Source of the DNA: an uncultured Muribaculum sp. | GTDB lineage: Bacteria > Bacteroidota > Bacteroidia > Bacteroidales > Muribaculaceae | Assembly: GCF_910583865.1 (NCBI RefSeq) | Contig: NZ_CAJTYX010000017.1 | Span: 1-64,000, forward strand | Reading direction: 5' to 3' | DNA: 64,000 nt | In this document: one piece after another, positions 32,572 to 40,880 of the stretch | How positions within the stretch are numbered: position 1 is the first letter of the stretch | How the letters are laid out: every line of letters begins with the position of its first letter | Translations under genes and position numbers: made by a program | The notes under the pieces: model-generated | What the model was told of the DNA's origin: nothing | The model's database searches: none | The model's input: the letters and a program-made list of their open reading frames with translations, nothing else

Positions 32572-35490
32572 TCAGCGGGTGTAGGAGAGGTTGTTGTGGC
32601 GCGACACGAAGTTGAGCGACTTCCAGGAGGCGTCGGCGCCGGCCGAGGCGGGGACGGTGAAGGTTATCGTCTTTGACTGCGAGGGGTCAAGCTCGTAGTG
32701 GCGCGTGTCGCCGGTGCGTGTGCCGTCGACATACATGGTGAGCGTGCCGGTGTCGGTGAGGTTTCCGGAGTTGGTCACTTTCACGGTCACGAGGTCGGAA
32801 CCGTCGGCGAGGTTGTGCTGCACGTCGGCCACGGCGAATTCATATCTTGCCGAAGCCGGGCGTGTGTAGTTCAGCGTGCCTGTCACGCCGCGTCCCTCGG
32901 GATAGCCGAGCGAGTCTTTTATGCGGTCGGATGCCGTGAAGTCGGGGCTCATGCCGCCAACCATTATCCTGAAGTCACCCGGCTCGACCACGCGGTCCAT
33001 GTCGACGTTGAGCAGCGACAGGTCGTAGGGCGTGAGGGTGAAGGTGACTGTCTTTGTGGCGCCGGGCGCGAGGGATATGCGCTCGAAGCCCTTCAGCTCC
33101 ATGACGCGGGTCTTGACCGAGGCGTACATGTCGGTGACGTAGAGCTGCGCCACTTCGTCGCCGGCGCGCGAGCCTGTGTTGGTCACATCGGCCTTGACCT
33201 CTACGTTGCCGTCGGGCAGCTCGTTGATGCGCAGGTTGGAGTAGGCGAAGGTGGTGTAGCTGAGTCCGTAGCCGAAGCGGTAGAGCGGGTAGAACTCCAT
33301 GTCGACATATTCGTAGCGGCGGCCGGAGGTCTTGAAGTTGTAGTTGAGCGGGAGCTGGGCGGCGCTCTGAGGGAATGTCATGGGGAGGCGTCCTGCGGGG
33401 TTGTAGTCGCCGAATATCACGTCGGCAGTGGCGAGTCCGCCCTCCTGGCCGGGAAGCCAGTTGACGAGTATGGCGCGTGCCTGGCGGGATGCCGACGAGA
33501 GGTCGTAGGGGCGTCCTATCTGAGCGACGAGCAACACGGGAGTGCCCGTGGCGCATACGGCGTCGAGCAGGTCCTGCTGCATGCCCTGGAAGCGCAGCGA
33601 GGCGAGGTCGTTGTTCTCGCCGGAGGTGGCTCGCTTCTCCCCGTCGATGGAGGGATGGCCCGAATAGTCGCCGAGCACCACTACGGCCACGTCGGCCTTG
33701 CGTGCGGCGGCCACAGCCTCGTCAAGGTGCGAGGCGTCGTCGGTGGTGAACGAGCAACCCTGTGCGTGGATTACCTTGGTCGAGGGGGACACTGCTCCCT
33801 TGATGCCGTCGAGCACCGATTTGAGCTGTCCGGGGAGTGTCTTGCCGGAGTAGTCGCCGAGCTGTAGGTTGTCGGCCCCCGGGCCGATGACGGCGATGGT
33901 CTTTACCGACTTGGAGAGCGGAAGCAGGTTGTCGTCGTTCTTAAGGAGCACGATCGACTGGCGCGACATGTCGCGGGCGAGGGCCACATGCCCGGGCGAC
34001 TGCCATGAGGGGAACTGCTTGTCCCAGTTGAGCGGCTTGCTCGGGTTGTGTTCGAAGAGTCCCTGGCGGAACATCATGCGGAGCATGTCGCGGCACACGT
34101 CGTCGAGCGCCTGCATGTCGAGCGTGCCATCGACGGCTGCGGCTATCACGGCCTTGTCGTTGTAGGTGTCGCCGCAGTTGGTGGCTATGCCGGCGCGGAG
34201 GGCGTCGTTGGCGGCTTGCACCTTGTCGACGGCGGTGTAGTGCTTGCGCGAGGTCATGTTGGCGATAGCCCCGCAGTCGCTGACGATGAAGCCGTCGAAG
34301 CCCCATTCGTCGCGGAGGATGCCACGGAGAAGCTCCTTGCTCTTGCCTACGGGCACGCCCATGTAGTCACCGTATGACATCATGACCGACTGCGGCCTAC
34401 ACTCGCGGAACACGTTGCGGAATGGCACGAGGTGCACCTCGCGCATCTCACGCTCGTTGAAGCCAACGTCATGGCTGTCACGTCCGCCCAGAGGTGCGCC
34501 GTGAGCGCCGAAATGTTTGGAGGTGGTGATGAGTCCTTTGCTCTGGTAGCCGTTGACCCATGCCTTGCCCATCTCGGAGCAGAGGTAGGGATCTTCACCG
34601 AAGCTCTCCTCGCAGCGTCCCCAGCGCGGGTCGGTGGCGACATCGAGCACGGGTGACCATGCCGCGATAGATCCGGCTTCAAGGCTCTCCTGTCCGATGG
34701 CCTCTGTGACGCGGTACATCAGGGGTGCGTTCCACGACGCGGCCATGGCAAGTACCTGCGGGAACATGGTGGCACCTGTGCCGTAGCTGTAGCCGTGGAT
34801 AGCCTCTACCTTCTTTATGTCGGGAATGCCGAGACGCGGCACTCCGGGTATGCCCCAGCCTTCGCGCACGAGTTCCATCTTTTCCTGCGGGGTCATCTGC
34901 GCGAGCACGATCTCTATGCGGCGGTCGATGGGGAGGGTGGTGTCGAGATACGACCGGTCGACGCCTTTTTCATCGACGTTGTTGTCAGTCTTGACGATCT
35001 CTACGGCAAGCTCCGAGAGGGAGAGCGGTTTGGTGATGGCTCCGGGCTTGATGGCGAGCCGCACATGTGCGCCGTATTTTGCCGGGAATGCCAGTACGGT
35101 ATTGCCCGTGGATTTGTCGGCGGTTGCCGTGAACTCGACCGGTTCGCCGAGGTTCATCGGGTCGTAGGTGACGAAGATGTCGAGCGCGCGTTTCAGCTGC
35201 TCGGGAGTCGCGCCCTTCTGGCTGATGGTGAGCGACTGCACGTCGCCGGGGTCGGCGAGGGTCAGCATGAGCCATTGTGGCTGCTTGAGCGCCTTGGCGT
35301 CGAGGTTCCATGCGGTGGTGTTGTCGCCGTCGAAAGCACGGGCCACAGTGGTCTGCGATGTCGATGCCGATGCCGACATGACGGGGGAGAGGGCGGTGGT
35401 AGCGGAAAGTGCCGGAGTTTTTTCCGCGTAAGCGTTTGCCGCCACGGAGAGCGCAAGCGGGAGCGCCCAGGTAAGGTTTCTTCGTTTCAT
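32572..35490 (-). CDS. GH3 family beta-glycosidase with N-terminal discoidin-like domain
   Basis: A 972-aa exported glycosidase. After the signal peptide (MKRRNLTWALPLALSVAANAYA) a discoidin-like domain spans about residues 35-165 (VARAFDGDNTTAWNLD). The GH3 TIM barrel follows with ATDPRWGRCEESFGEDP and the nucleophile Asp405 in FIVSDCGAI. The alpha/beta sandwich domain and an FnIII-like domain come next. About 100 further residues (LADGSDLVTVKVTNSGNLTDTG) form an extra CARDB-like beta-sandwich. Specificity (glucosidase, xylosidase or other) cannot be read. The -7 element is at 35529-35536. It is not part of a Sus operon. Confidence 0.9.
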   Translation of the reverse strand: MKRRNLTWALPLALSVAANAYAEKTPALSATTALSPVMSASASTSQTTVARAFDGDNTTAWNLDAKALKQPQWLMLTLADPGDVQSLTISQKGATPEQLKRALDIFVTYDPMNLGEPVEFTATADKSTGNTVLAFPAKYGAHVRLAIKPGAITKPLSLSELAVEIVKTDNNVDEKGVDRSYLDTTLPIDRRIEIVLAQMTPQEKMELVREGWGIPGVPRLGIPDIKKVEAIHGYSYGTGATMFPQVLAMAASWNAPLMYRVTEAIGQESLEAGSIAAWSPVLDVATDPRWGRCEESFGEDPYLCSEMGKAWVNGYQSKGLITTSKHFGAHGAPLGGRDSHDVGFNEREMREVHLVPFRNVFRECRPQSVMMSYGDYMGVPVGKSKELLRGILRDEWGFDGFIVSDCGAIANMTSRKHYTAVDKVQAANDALRAGIATNCGDTYNDKAVIAAAVDGTLDMQALDDVCRDMLRMMFRQGLFEHNPSKPLNWDKQFPSWQSPGHVALARDMSRQSIVLLKNDDNLLPLSKSVKTIAVIGPGADNLQLGDYSGKTLPGQLKSVLDGIKGAVSPSTKVIHAQGCSFTTDDASHLDEAVAAARKADVAVVVLGDYSGHPSIDGEKRATSGENNDLASLRFQGMQQDLLDAVCATGTPVLLVAQIGRPYDLSSASRQARAILVNWLPGQEGGLATADVIFGDYNPAGRLPMTFPQSAAQLPLNYNFKTSGRRYEYVDMEFYPLYRFGYGLSYTTFAYSNLRINELPDGNVEVKADVTNTGSRAGDEVAQLYVTDMYASVKTRVMELKGFERISLAPGATKTVTFTLTPYDLSLLNVDMDRVVEPGDFRIMVGGMSPDFTASDRIKDSLGYPEGRGVTGTLNYTRPASARYEFAVADVQHNLADGSDLVTVKVTNSGNLTDTGTLTMYVDGTRTGDTRHYELDPSQSKTITFTVPASAGADASWKSLNFVSRHNNLSYTR

Positions 35491-35528
35491 AATCGTTTCG
35501 AAAAATGTGAGTTTCTTGGTTACAGCTG

Positions 35529-35536
35529 CAAATTTA
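35529..35536 (-). promoter_or_regulatory. -7 element for the GH3 gene
   Basis: TAAATTTG on the minus strand, 39 bp before the start codon. Confidence 0.5.
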
Positions 35537-35633
35537 AGAAATTTCTCCGAATCTCATACTGTATCATGTACAAATAGCCGTGGCAACCGTATCAGAATAA
35601 ATTACCCGAGGATGCTATCTTTGTAGGCAATAA

Positions 35634-36524
35634 TTACTGCCATAGTGTTTCATCCTCCCAATCGCTTTGGAATCCCATTGCAATAATATCTACCTTCGGG
35701 TATTCGGCAAGTAGTGATTTGAAGCGGATAACGAATGTGTTTTGTGGATTTACGGCTTGAAGGAAATACAATATAATTGACAATATGTAATATACCCTCT
35801 TTGTATCTTGAGGGGTATTTATAAATGGGAAATGTGTGTTACGGGGTACAAGGGCGTTAATGCTCAAACGACGATTCCACAATCTACTGTGATGGGCGCA
35901 AATATTCCTGATATACACGATTGAATGTAGCCAAGATTCCATAACCGTGTCAGTCAGTCCATAGAAACGTGCCAATTTTCGCCGTGCATGACCTGCTTTA
36001 AGCCATTTGTACATCATGGATAATGTTCCAAACGAACTTATTTCAAATGTCATCCAACTTGGCGGGAAGTTATTGGAATAACGCTGTTTAAAGCCTACAA
36101 TGGCATCATCATCGCTCCTGAGTAGTTCAGTCTGTAAATTTGTCAACAGAGTGGCGTGACGGCTTGTGTTACGAAAATTAGCCGGATTTTCAAACCAGTA
36201 TATACCGGCCTCGTCACCCATTATCAATGACAACTGTGTACGGATTGATACCTCAAATTTTTCCAGTTCCGAACAAATCATCTTTCGCAATGCCGAGTCA
36301 AATTTATATAACGAGTAGGCATCTTCAAAACTTGCTCCTTCTTTGAACTGGCGCGAATTCGGCTGACGTAAAGGCATAAAATAGCTTTTCATTCGGAATA
36401 GACTGATATTTTCCATGATGTGCTGGGCCCTGTTCTCATCGAAAAAAGTCAACCCCTCCGATTTTAGAAGCCTTATCTGTTCTGCAACCGAGATTTGCGG
36501 TTGATTATAATATGGGAGTGTCAT
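35634..36524 (-). CDS. Abi_2 (AbiD/AbiF-like) abortive infection protein
   Basis: A 296-aa protein of the Abi_2 family, which aborts phage infection. The start (YNQPQISVAEQIRLLKSEGLTFFDE), the central LYKFDSALRKMICSELEKFEVSIRTQL and the HEPN-type motif RNICAHHSRLWNR are diagnostic; Arg206 and His211 form the RX4H ribonuclease motif. Relatives are HEPN RNases thought to share ancestry with Cas13. The gene is alone and AT-rich relative to its neighbours. Its promoter is perfect, and the leader of about 57 nt folds into a terminator that abuts the start codon, suggesting RNA-mediated control of a toxic product. Confidence 0.88.
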   Translation of the reverse strand: MTLPYYNQPQISVAEQIRLLKSEGLTFFDENRAQHIMENISLFRMKSYFMPLRQPNSRQFKEGASFEDAYSLYKFDSALRKMICSELEKFEVSIRTQLSLIMGDEAGIYWFENPANFRNTSRHATLLTNLQTELLRSDDDAIVGFKQRYSNNFPPSWMTFEISSFGTLSMMYKWLKAGHARRKLARFYGLTDTVMESWLHSIVYIRNICAHHSRLWNRRLSINALVPRNTHFPFINTPQDTKRVYYILSIILYFLQAVNPQNTFVIRFKSLLAEYPKVDIIAMGFQSDWEDETLWQ

Positions 36525-36528
36525 AAAA

Positions 36529-36580
36529 AATAAAAACTTACCCTGAGCGCGCTGTTCTTACGGGAAGCGGGGTAAGTATG
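36529..36580 (-). ncRNA. leader RNA with terminator hairpin before the Abi_2 gene
   Basis: Transcription from the promoter at 36587-36617 should start near 36580. The transcript contains ACTTACCC pairing with GGGTAAGT (8-bp outer stem) around a 26-nt inner part that holds a self-complementary AGCGCGCT and an alternative CTTAC/GTAAG pairing. TTTTTATTTTTT follows and runs into the ATG at 36524. Most transcripts would stop here and give a small RNA of about 50 nt. Small RNAs upstream of AbiF-type genes are reported as antitoxins; the role here is inferred. Confidence 0.6.
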
Positions 36581-36586
36581 TTACTG

Positions 36587-36617
36587 CAAATTTAGTTCTT
36601 TTATTTGGAATAACAAA
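36587..36617 (-). promoter_or_regulatory. promoter of the Abi_2 leader RNA
   Basis: On the minus strand TTTG (36614-36617), 19 bp, TAAATTTG (36587-36594): canonical spacing. No gene is seen in the rest of the gap, 36618-36794. Confidence 0.75.
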
Positions 36618-36794
36618 ATTTAAATCAAAAATTCAGCGATTGTCAAAAATGCAATTATGATCCGCGCATTATGGCAAACTTTGACGACTGTTCCCCCGGC
36701 GGAATGGGAACGATTGAGGAGAAAATACATGGGTTATGCGGACGAAAGACGGGCTAAAATGCAATCGGGATTGTGGAAAACTGTCTGAAAGCAT

Positions 36795-36802
36795 TATATT
36801 TG
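36795..36802 (+). promoter_or_regulatory. -7 element for the DUF4886 gene
   Basis: TATATTTG, followed by a leader of about 130 nt to the ATG at 36939 in which no gene is seen. Confidence 0.45.
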
Positions 36803-36938
36803 CTGTCGCAAGCGGTAAATTGTCGCAAAAAGACGTGTCTTAATGTAGGGTGCGTCAGTCATCGCGGACAGGAAAAAGGTCGGGACGCGACATTGATTCT
36901 TACATTTTAATCGGTTCTTAACCTTAAAAACATAGTGT

Positions 36939-37754
36939 ATGAAAAAAATCATTTATCTCCTGATGGCTGTGCTGTCGATTGCCGGAGTGCAGGCGTCGGC
37001 GGCCAAGAAATCCGATGCTCCACGCGATTCGGTAAGGATACTTTTCGTCGGCAACAGTTTTACGTACCATAACGATATGCCGCAGATGGTCGACAGTATT
37101 GCCGCCAAGGTGAAGCTTTTCAAGGAAAAACTTATGGTGGAGAAGGTTGTGAAGGGTGGACGCCGTTTGTCGGGTCATCTTGCCGACAAGCCTCTCTACA
37201 AGGCGCTTGAGAAAGGTAACTGGGATTTTGTGGTCGTGCAGGAGCAGAGCAGCGACCCGGCCCTGTCTACAGCCGACGTGGCTGAGAAGGTCTATCCCAA
37301 CGCTTTGCGCCTCGACTCGCTGATAAAGGCCACCAACCCGAAGGCCGAGGTGGTCTACTACATGACCTGGGGTCATAAGTACGGCTACCGTGAGGATATG
37401 CCCGACTACCCGATGATCAACACCTACGAGGGTATGCAGGAACGTCTTATCACCACTTACCTTGAGATGGCATATAAGACCGGGGGCGTCTGCGCGCCTG
37501 TCGGGATGGCATGGCGCACGGTGCGCGCCGAGCGTCCGAACCTCACGCTCTACAAGGATGACTCCTACCATCCGTCGCGTCTGGGCAGCTATCTTGCGGC
37601 CAACGTGATATTCACCACGATATTCCTGAAGCATTACCAGACGGGCTACCACGCAGGCCTCTCGCCCGAAGTCGCCGAATATATCCAGCAGGTGGCTCAG
37701 AACACGGTGTTCGACAACCTGCGCCTGCTCAACATCAAGAGTCCGTTGGAATAA
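36939..37754 (+). CDS. DUF4886 SGNH-like secreted hydrolase
   Basis: A 271-aa exported protein with a signal peptide ending near ASA (residues 19-21). The SGNH block I is FVGNSFTYHND with the presumed nucleophile Ser40, and the block V-like Asp/His pair is in KDDSYHPS near the C-terminus, so an esterase activity on glycans or lipids is plausible. This matches the DUF4886 family of Bacteroidetes. The gene is followed after 13 bp by the DUF4375 membrane protein, probably in one transcript. Confidence 0.82.
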   Translation: MKKIIYLLMAVLSIAGVQASAAKKSDAPRDSVRILFVGNSFTYHNDMPQMVDSIAAKVKLFKEKLMVEKVVKGGRRLSGHLADKPLYKALEKGNWDFVVVQEQSSDPALSTADVAEKVYPNALRLDSLIKATNPKAEVVYYMTWGHKYGYREDMPDYPMINTYEGMQERLITTYLEMAYKTGGVCAPVGMAWRTVRAERPNLTLYKDDSYHPSRLGSYLAANVIFTTIFLKHYQTGYHAGLSPEVAEYIQQVAQNTVFDNLRLLNIKSPLE

Positions 37755-37767
37755 TTTTAAATCTTGT

Positions 37768-38697
37768 ATGATGGAACCGGAATATTCACTGTTCGGAATG
37801 TCGCGTGGCATTCAGGTGACGGTTGAGACTTTGTTTGCCGCCGCAGTGTTGATCTACATGGCCTTTTCCTGCCAGCGGCGTATGGCAACAGTACGGGGCT
37901 CTATGTCGTATTATGATGATTATGACACAAGTCCCATGCCGGTATGGAGGATTGTGACTGATTTTCTCAATCCTCTAAAAATCACTTTCCCCACGTGTGT
38001 AATCATACTTGGGATCGCCTTGGTGGGAATTGACGCCATCTTCATTGACAGGGGCATGATGACATTGTTTATCTGTCTGGTAGCCTTTTTCTTGTTCCTG
38101 AAAAGTCTGGCGCTTTTGCAGGAGATAAAAATCAAGACCGGAAAGATTGAAAATACGAAGATCATGATGTATCCGGCTTATTCTGAGATGAGAAATGTCA
38201 CTGCCGCATATATCAGCTCTGATGAGGCCGATCCGTTTATGATAATCAACCCTGTGTGGATACGGGTCGACATATATTCTTCCCATGAGGTCTACCTCCG
38301 TACTCTCGGGCGATTCAGCATTCCTCAGCGCTATATCTATGCTATAGAGGCCTATATGGCAGAGGTTTCTAATGGTGGTCACTGGCAGTTCTTTGCCAAT
38401 TCGACAGGTATAGTATGGAGAGACGCCCTCGACGGATTGAAGGCGATCGGAGCTGATGATTATGCCGCGATGTTGCAGAGCGCTTGTGACAAGATGGGCG
38501 ACGCGCTTTCGTTTGACCGCAGCAAAAGGTGTGGTGTGCTCTATGATCCTCGTCGTGACAGCGACGAAAAGGATTTTGTCGATTTTAAGGAGGAAGATGA
38601 CATGTATATGTCACTACCGGAACTTGGTGATAAGGAACTTGCCTATATACGTGCTCATGTCGATGATTTTCTGTTTTCGGCATTGCCGGGCGAGTAG
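37768..38697 (+). CDS. membrane protein with C-terminal DUF4375 domain
   Basis: A 309-aa protein. Three hydrophobic segments lie in the first half (about residues 16-32, 73-91 and 98-115). The C-terminal ~140 residues carry the DUF4375 (DMP19-like) pattern RYIYAIEAYMAEVSNGGHWQFFANSTGIVWRDALDGLKAIGA. DMP19-like domains are often found in immunity-type or uncharacterised proteins; here the fusion to membrane helices is notable. The 13-bp gap suggests co-transcription with the DUF4886 gene. The exact role is unknown. Confidence 0.75.
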   Translation: MMEPEYSLFGMSRGIQVTVETLFAAAVLIYMAFSCQRRMATVRGSMSYYDDYDTSPMPVWRIVTDFLNPLKITFPTCVIILGIALVGIDAIFIDRGMMTLFICLVAFFLFLKSLALLQEIKIKTGKIENTKIMMYPAYSEMRNVTAAYISSDEADPFMIINPVWIRVDIYSSHEVYLRTLGRFSIPQRYIYAIEAYMAEVSNGGHWQFFANSTGIVWRDALDGLKAIGADDYAAMLQSACDKMGDALSFDRSKRCGVLYDPRRDSDEKDFVDFKEEDDMYMSLPELGDKELAYIRAHVDDFLFSALPGE

Positions 38698-38758
38698 TTC
38701 CAGCTTATAAGAGGTTGTCTTTAAATAGCTTTTAAAACGACGTGATTATTAGCGACTT

Positions 38759-38840
38759 GTAGGGACGTACCCCCGGTGCGTCCGCCGTTATGCACATGGA
38801 TTCTCTATGTGATAAGGACGCACCGGGGGTACGTCCCTAC
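38759..38840. terminator. large inverted repeat between convergent genes
   Basis: Perfect 25-nt arms (38759-38783 and 38816-38840, starting GTAGGGACGTACCCCCGG) flank 32 nt. It lies between the convergent DUF4375 and nhaA genes and would form a strong hairpin on either strand. It lacks a U-run, so it may be a family of intergenic repeats rather than a simple terminator. Confidence 0.6.
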
Positions 38841-38881
38841 GTTGCTAATCAATGCCTTATGCCATTGCTTTGACTGAATAG

Positions 38882-40285
38882 TCATTCAGCGGGGGATTTG
38901 GGGAGGAAGCGGTGGAGCATGAGGAAGCCGACGACACCGGCGAGGAGCGAACCGGCCACGATGCCTATCTTGGCATTGTTGAGGAGGGCGTTGCCGGTCT
39001 CCACGCCGCCGCCGAACGACAGGTTGGCGATGAACAGCGACACCGTAAAGCCTATGCCGCCGAGCATTGCGACGGCGGCGATCATGCGCCAGTCGGACTG
39101 TGCGGGCATAGGTGCGAGGCGTGTCTTTACGGTGAGCCATGAGAATGCGAATATTCCGAGGAACTTGCCGGCCACGAGGGCCACGATTATGGCGAGGCTT
39201 ATGCCGCTGAAGAAGGCGTCGGCGCTGAGGCCGGCGAAGCCTATGCCGGCATTGGCGAAGGCGAATAGCGGCACGATGAGGAAGCTGACCACGGGATGCA
39301 GCGAATCTTCCAGGTCCTGGAGCGGGGAAATAACCTTGTCGGATGCGGATTCGATCTCTTTAAGCCAGTCCATCTGGTCCTTGTCGAGGATGGAACGGCG
39401 CGACAGGGTCTCGTCGTCCTCGGTGTTGAAGTGGGCGATGGCGGTGCGTATCTGCCTGACATATTTCTTGGGCGCGAACACGGGGCGGGCGGGTATGCAG
39501 AAGGCAATCAGCACGCCGGCTATTGTGGGATGGATGCCGGAGTTGAGGAAGAGGTACCACACCACAGTGCCGATGCCGATGTAGAATATCTTGCTCTGTA
39601 TCGACAGGCGCGATCCGAGGAACAGCAGCCCGAGCGCGGCGATACCGCCCACGATGAACCAAGGCTCGATATGGGTAGAATAGAACGCGGCGATGACGAT
39701 GATGCCGCCGATGTCGTCGACCACGGCGAGGGTGGTGAGGAATATCTTGAGCGATAGCGGCACACGCGATCCGAGCATGGCAAGTATGCCGAGCGAGAAG
39801 GCTATGTCTGTGGCCATCGGTATGGCTGCCCCGTCGATGTAGTCGGTCCCGGAAGCCATGGCCCAGAAAATGCCTACCGGGACTACCATGCCACCAATGG
39901 CGGCGACGATCGGTAGGAGCGCCTGCTTGAACGAGCTGAGTTCGCCCACGAGCACCTCGCGCTTTATTTCCAGACCTATGGAGAAGAAGAATATGGCCAT
40001 GAGGGCGTCGTTGATGAACTGTAGCATCGACATCGGGTGTCCTCCATGGCTGAATATGTTGAACGATCCGACCTGCAGCCTTATCTCCTGGTCCCAGAAA
40101 TCGGCATAGAGGGTGTTGATGCCGGGGATGTTGGCCACGATTAGCGCGAGGATAGTGGCTCCGATGAGCACGTTGCCTCCGGAGGCGTGGGTGGTGAGCG
40201 CGCGCTTGGCGCTGTAGTACACTTTTGCCGGGAATTCGTGTTGCGTCGGCTCGATGTGGCGACGGTCGATATGTTGTGAGGACAT
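38882..40285 (-). CDS. nhaA: Na+/H+ antiporter NhaA
   Basis: A 467-aa inner-membrane antiporter that exports Na+ in exchange for H+, with about 12 membrane segments. The ion-binding pair is visible in LAVVDDIGGIIVIA, and the MATDIAFSLGILAMLGSRVPLSLKIF region is typical. ATG 40285 is chosen; the open frame continues to 40342 without family similarity. Compared with the ~390-aa E. coli protein it carries a longer N-terminus and a central hydrophilic insert (about 95 residues including the TEDDETLSRRSILDKDQMDW region), as in other Bacteroidetes forms. Confidence 0.92.
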   Translation of the reverse strand: MSSQHIDRRHIEPTQHEFPAKVYYSAKRALTTHASGGNVLIGATILALIVANIPGINTLYADFWDQEIRLQVGSFNIFSHGGHPMSMLQFINDALMAIFFFSIGLEIKREVLVGELSSFKQALLPIVAAIGGMVVPVGIFWAMASGTDYIDGAAIPMATDIAFSLGILAMLGSRVPLSLKIFLTTLAVVDDIGGIIVIAAFYSTHIEPWFIVGGIAALGLLFLGSRLSIQSKIFYIGIGTVVWYLFLNSGIHPTIAGVLIAFCIPARPVFAPKKYVRQIRTAIAHFNTEDDETLSRRSILDKDQMDWLKEIESASDKVISPLQDLEDSLHPVVSFLIVPLFAFANAGIGFAGLSADAFFSGISLAIIVALVAGKFLGIFAFSWLTVKTRLAPMPAQSDWRMIAAVAMLGGIGFTVSLFIANLSFGGGVETGNALLNNAKIGIVAGSLLAGVVGFLMLHRFLPKSPAE

Positions 40286-40377
40286 AGGCGTGAGGGTGTT
40301 ACGTTGTTGCAATCGGTATGGCTGTCCCAATAAGGATGACATTGTTCCAATAGTTATAACATCCCTCGCGCATAAGT

Positions 40378-40435
40378 GTTTTGGCGTGTGGCGTCGAAGA
40401 ATCCAAATAGAAATGCACAGTTTTGGCGTGTGGCG
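40378..40435. repeat. 16-bp direct repeat pair upstream of the structured RNA
   Basis: GTTTTGGCGTGTGGCG occurs at 40378-40393 and 40420-40435, start to start 42 bp, i.e. four helical turns. It lies 56 bp upstream of the -7 element at 40491, so it could be an operator. Confidence 0.6.
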
Positions 40436-40490
40436 CCGGCAAATTCCGAAAATTTGAGTGCGATTCGTCGGGATTCAGGAAAAAAATTAT

Positions 40491-40498
40491 TACTTTTG
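40491..40498 (+). promoter_or_regulatory. -7 element of the structured RNA
   Basis: TACTTTTG fits TAnnTTTG. No -33 TTTG at normal spacing was found. The two 16-bp repeats lie upstream. Confidence 0.45.
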
Positions 40499-40503
40499 CG
40501 AGA

Positions 40504-40817
40504 GTAGGCCGTCTTGCAGAAGCCCGGTCAGAGGGCTATGCGGGAGGGCCGACACACACATTTTAAAAGCGTTTACTCGACGCTCTTTCTTGACTTTCGG
40601 AAATCTGGAAAATTTCAATCATGGTCAAGAATGAGGCAGACGGTAGATGCCTTGCGGATATGTCGTATATTCCGATGTCCATGGCATTCGATTGTGGACA
40701 TCGGCTTATAATCATATTCTGCGTGAGGCTTCTGCAGGTTTGCCCGTTCTACCATGATGGGCATTCCAGAGCCTCCGAAAGCAGAACGGGCAAACGGTAA
40801 GGCTCTCACGCTTTTTT
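40504..40817 (+). ncRNA. candidate structured non-coding RNA, about 310 nt
   Basis: No credible protein is encoded, but the stretch is dense in complementary segments: AGCCC/GGGCT near 40521, AGCG/CGCT near 40567, TCTTGAC/GTCAAGA (about 40588-40630), CCGATGTCCA/TGGACATCGG (about 40671-40703), and a 5'-to-3' closing helix CTTGCAGAAGC (40513-40523) with GCTTCTGCAGG (40728-40738). The end is a terminator: GCGTGAG (40721-40727) with CTCACGC (40805-40811), inner GTTTGCCCGTTCT with its complement, then six T. It lacks the signatures I know for RNase P RNA, tmRNA or SRP RNA. A 6S-like RNA or a long regulatory leader for the next gene remains possible. Confidence 0.55.
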
Positions 40818-40880
40818 CATATCATGAACCGATAAAAGAATACTCTTTCGGAGAGCCAATAGGGTAGTGCATGTATTTCA

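Noticed and set aside
32698..33867. 389-aa plus-strand frame
   Set aside because: Antisense of the GH3 gene, with repetitive Gly/Val/His-rich composition typical of shadows.
40514..40809. Two frames of about 65 aa in the structured RNA
   Set aside because: They cross several strong hairpins and have no coding-like composition. Non-coding RNA explains the region better.
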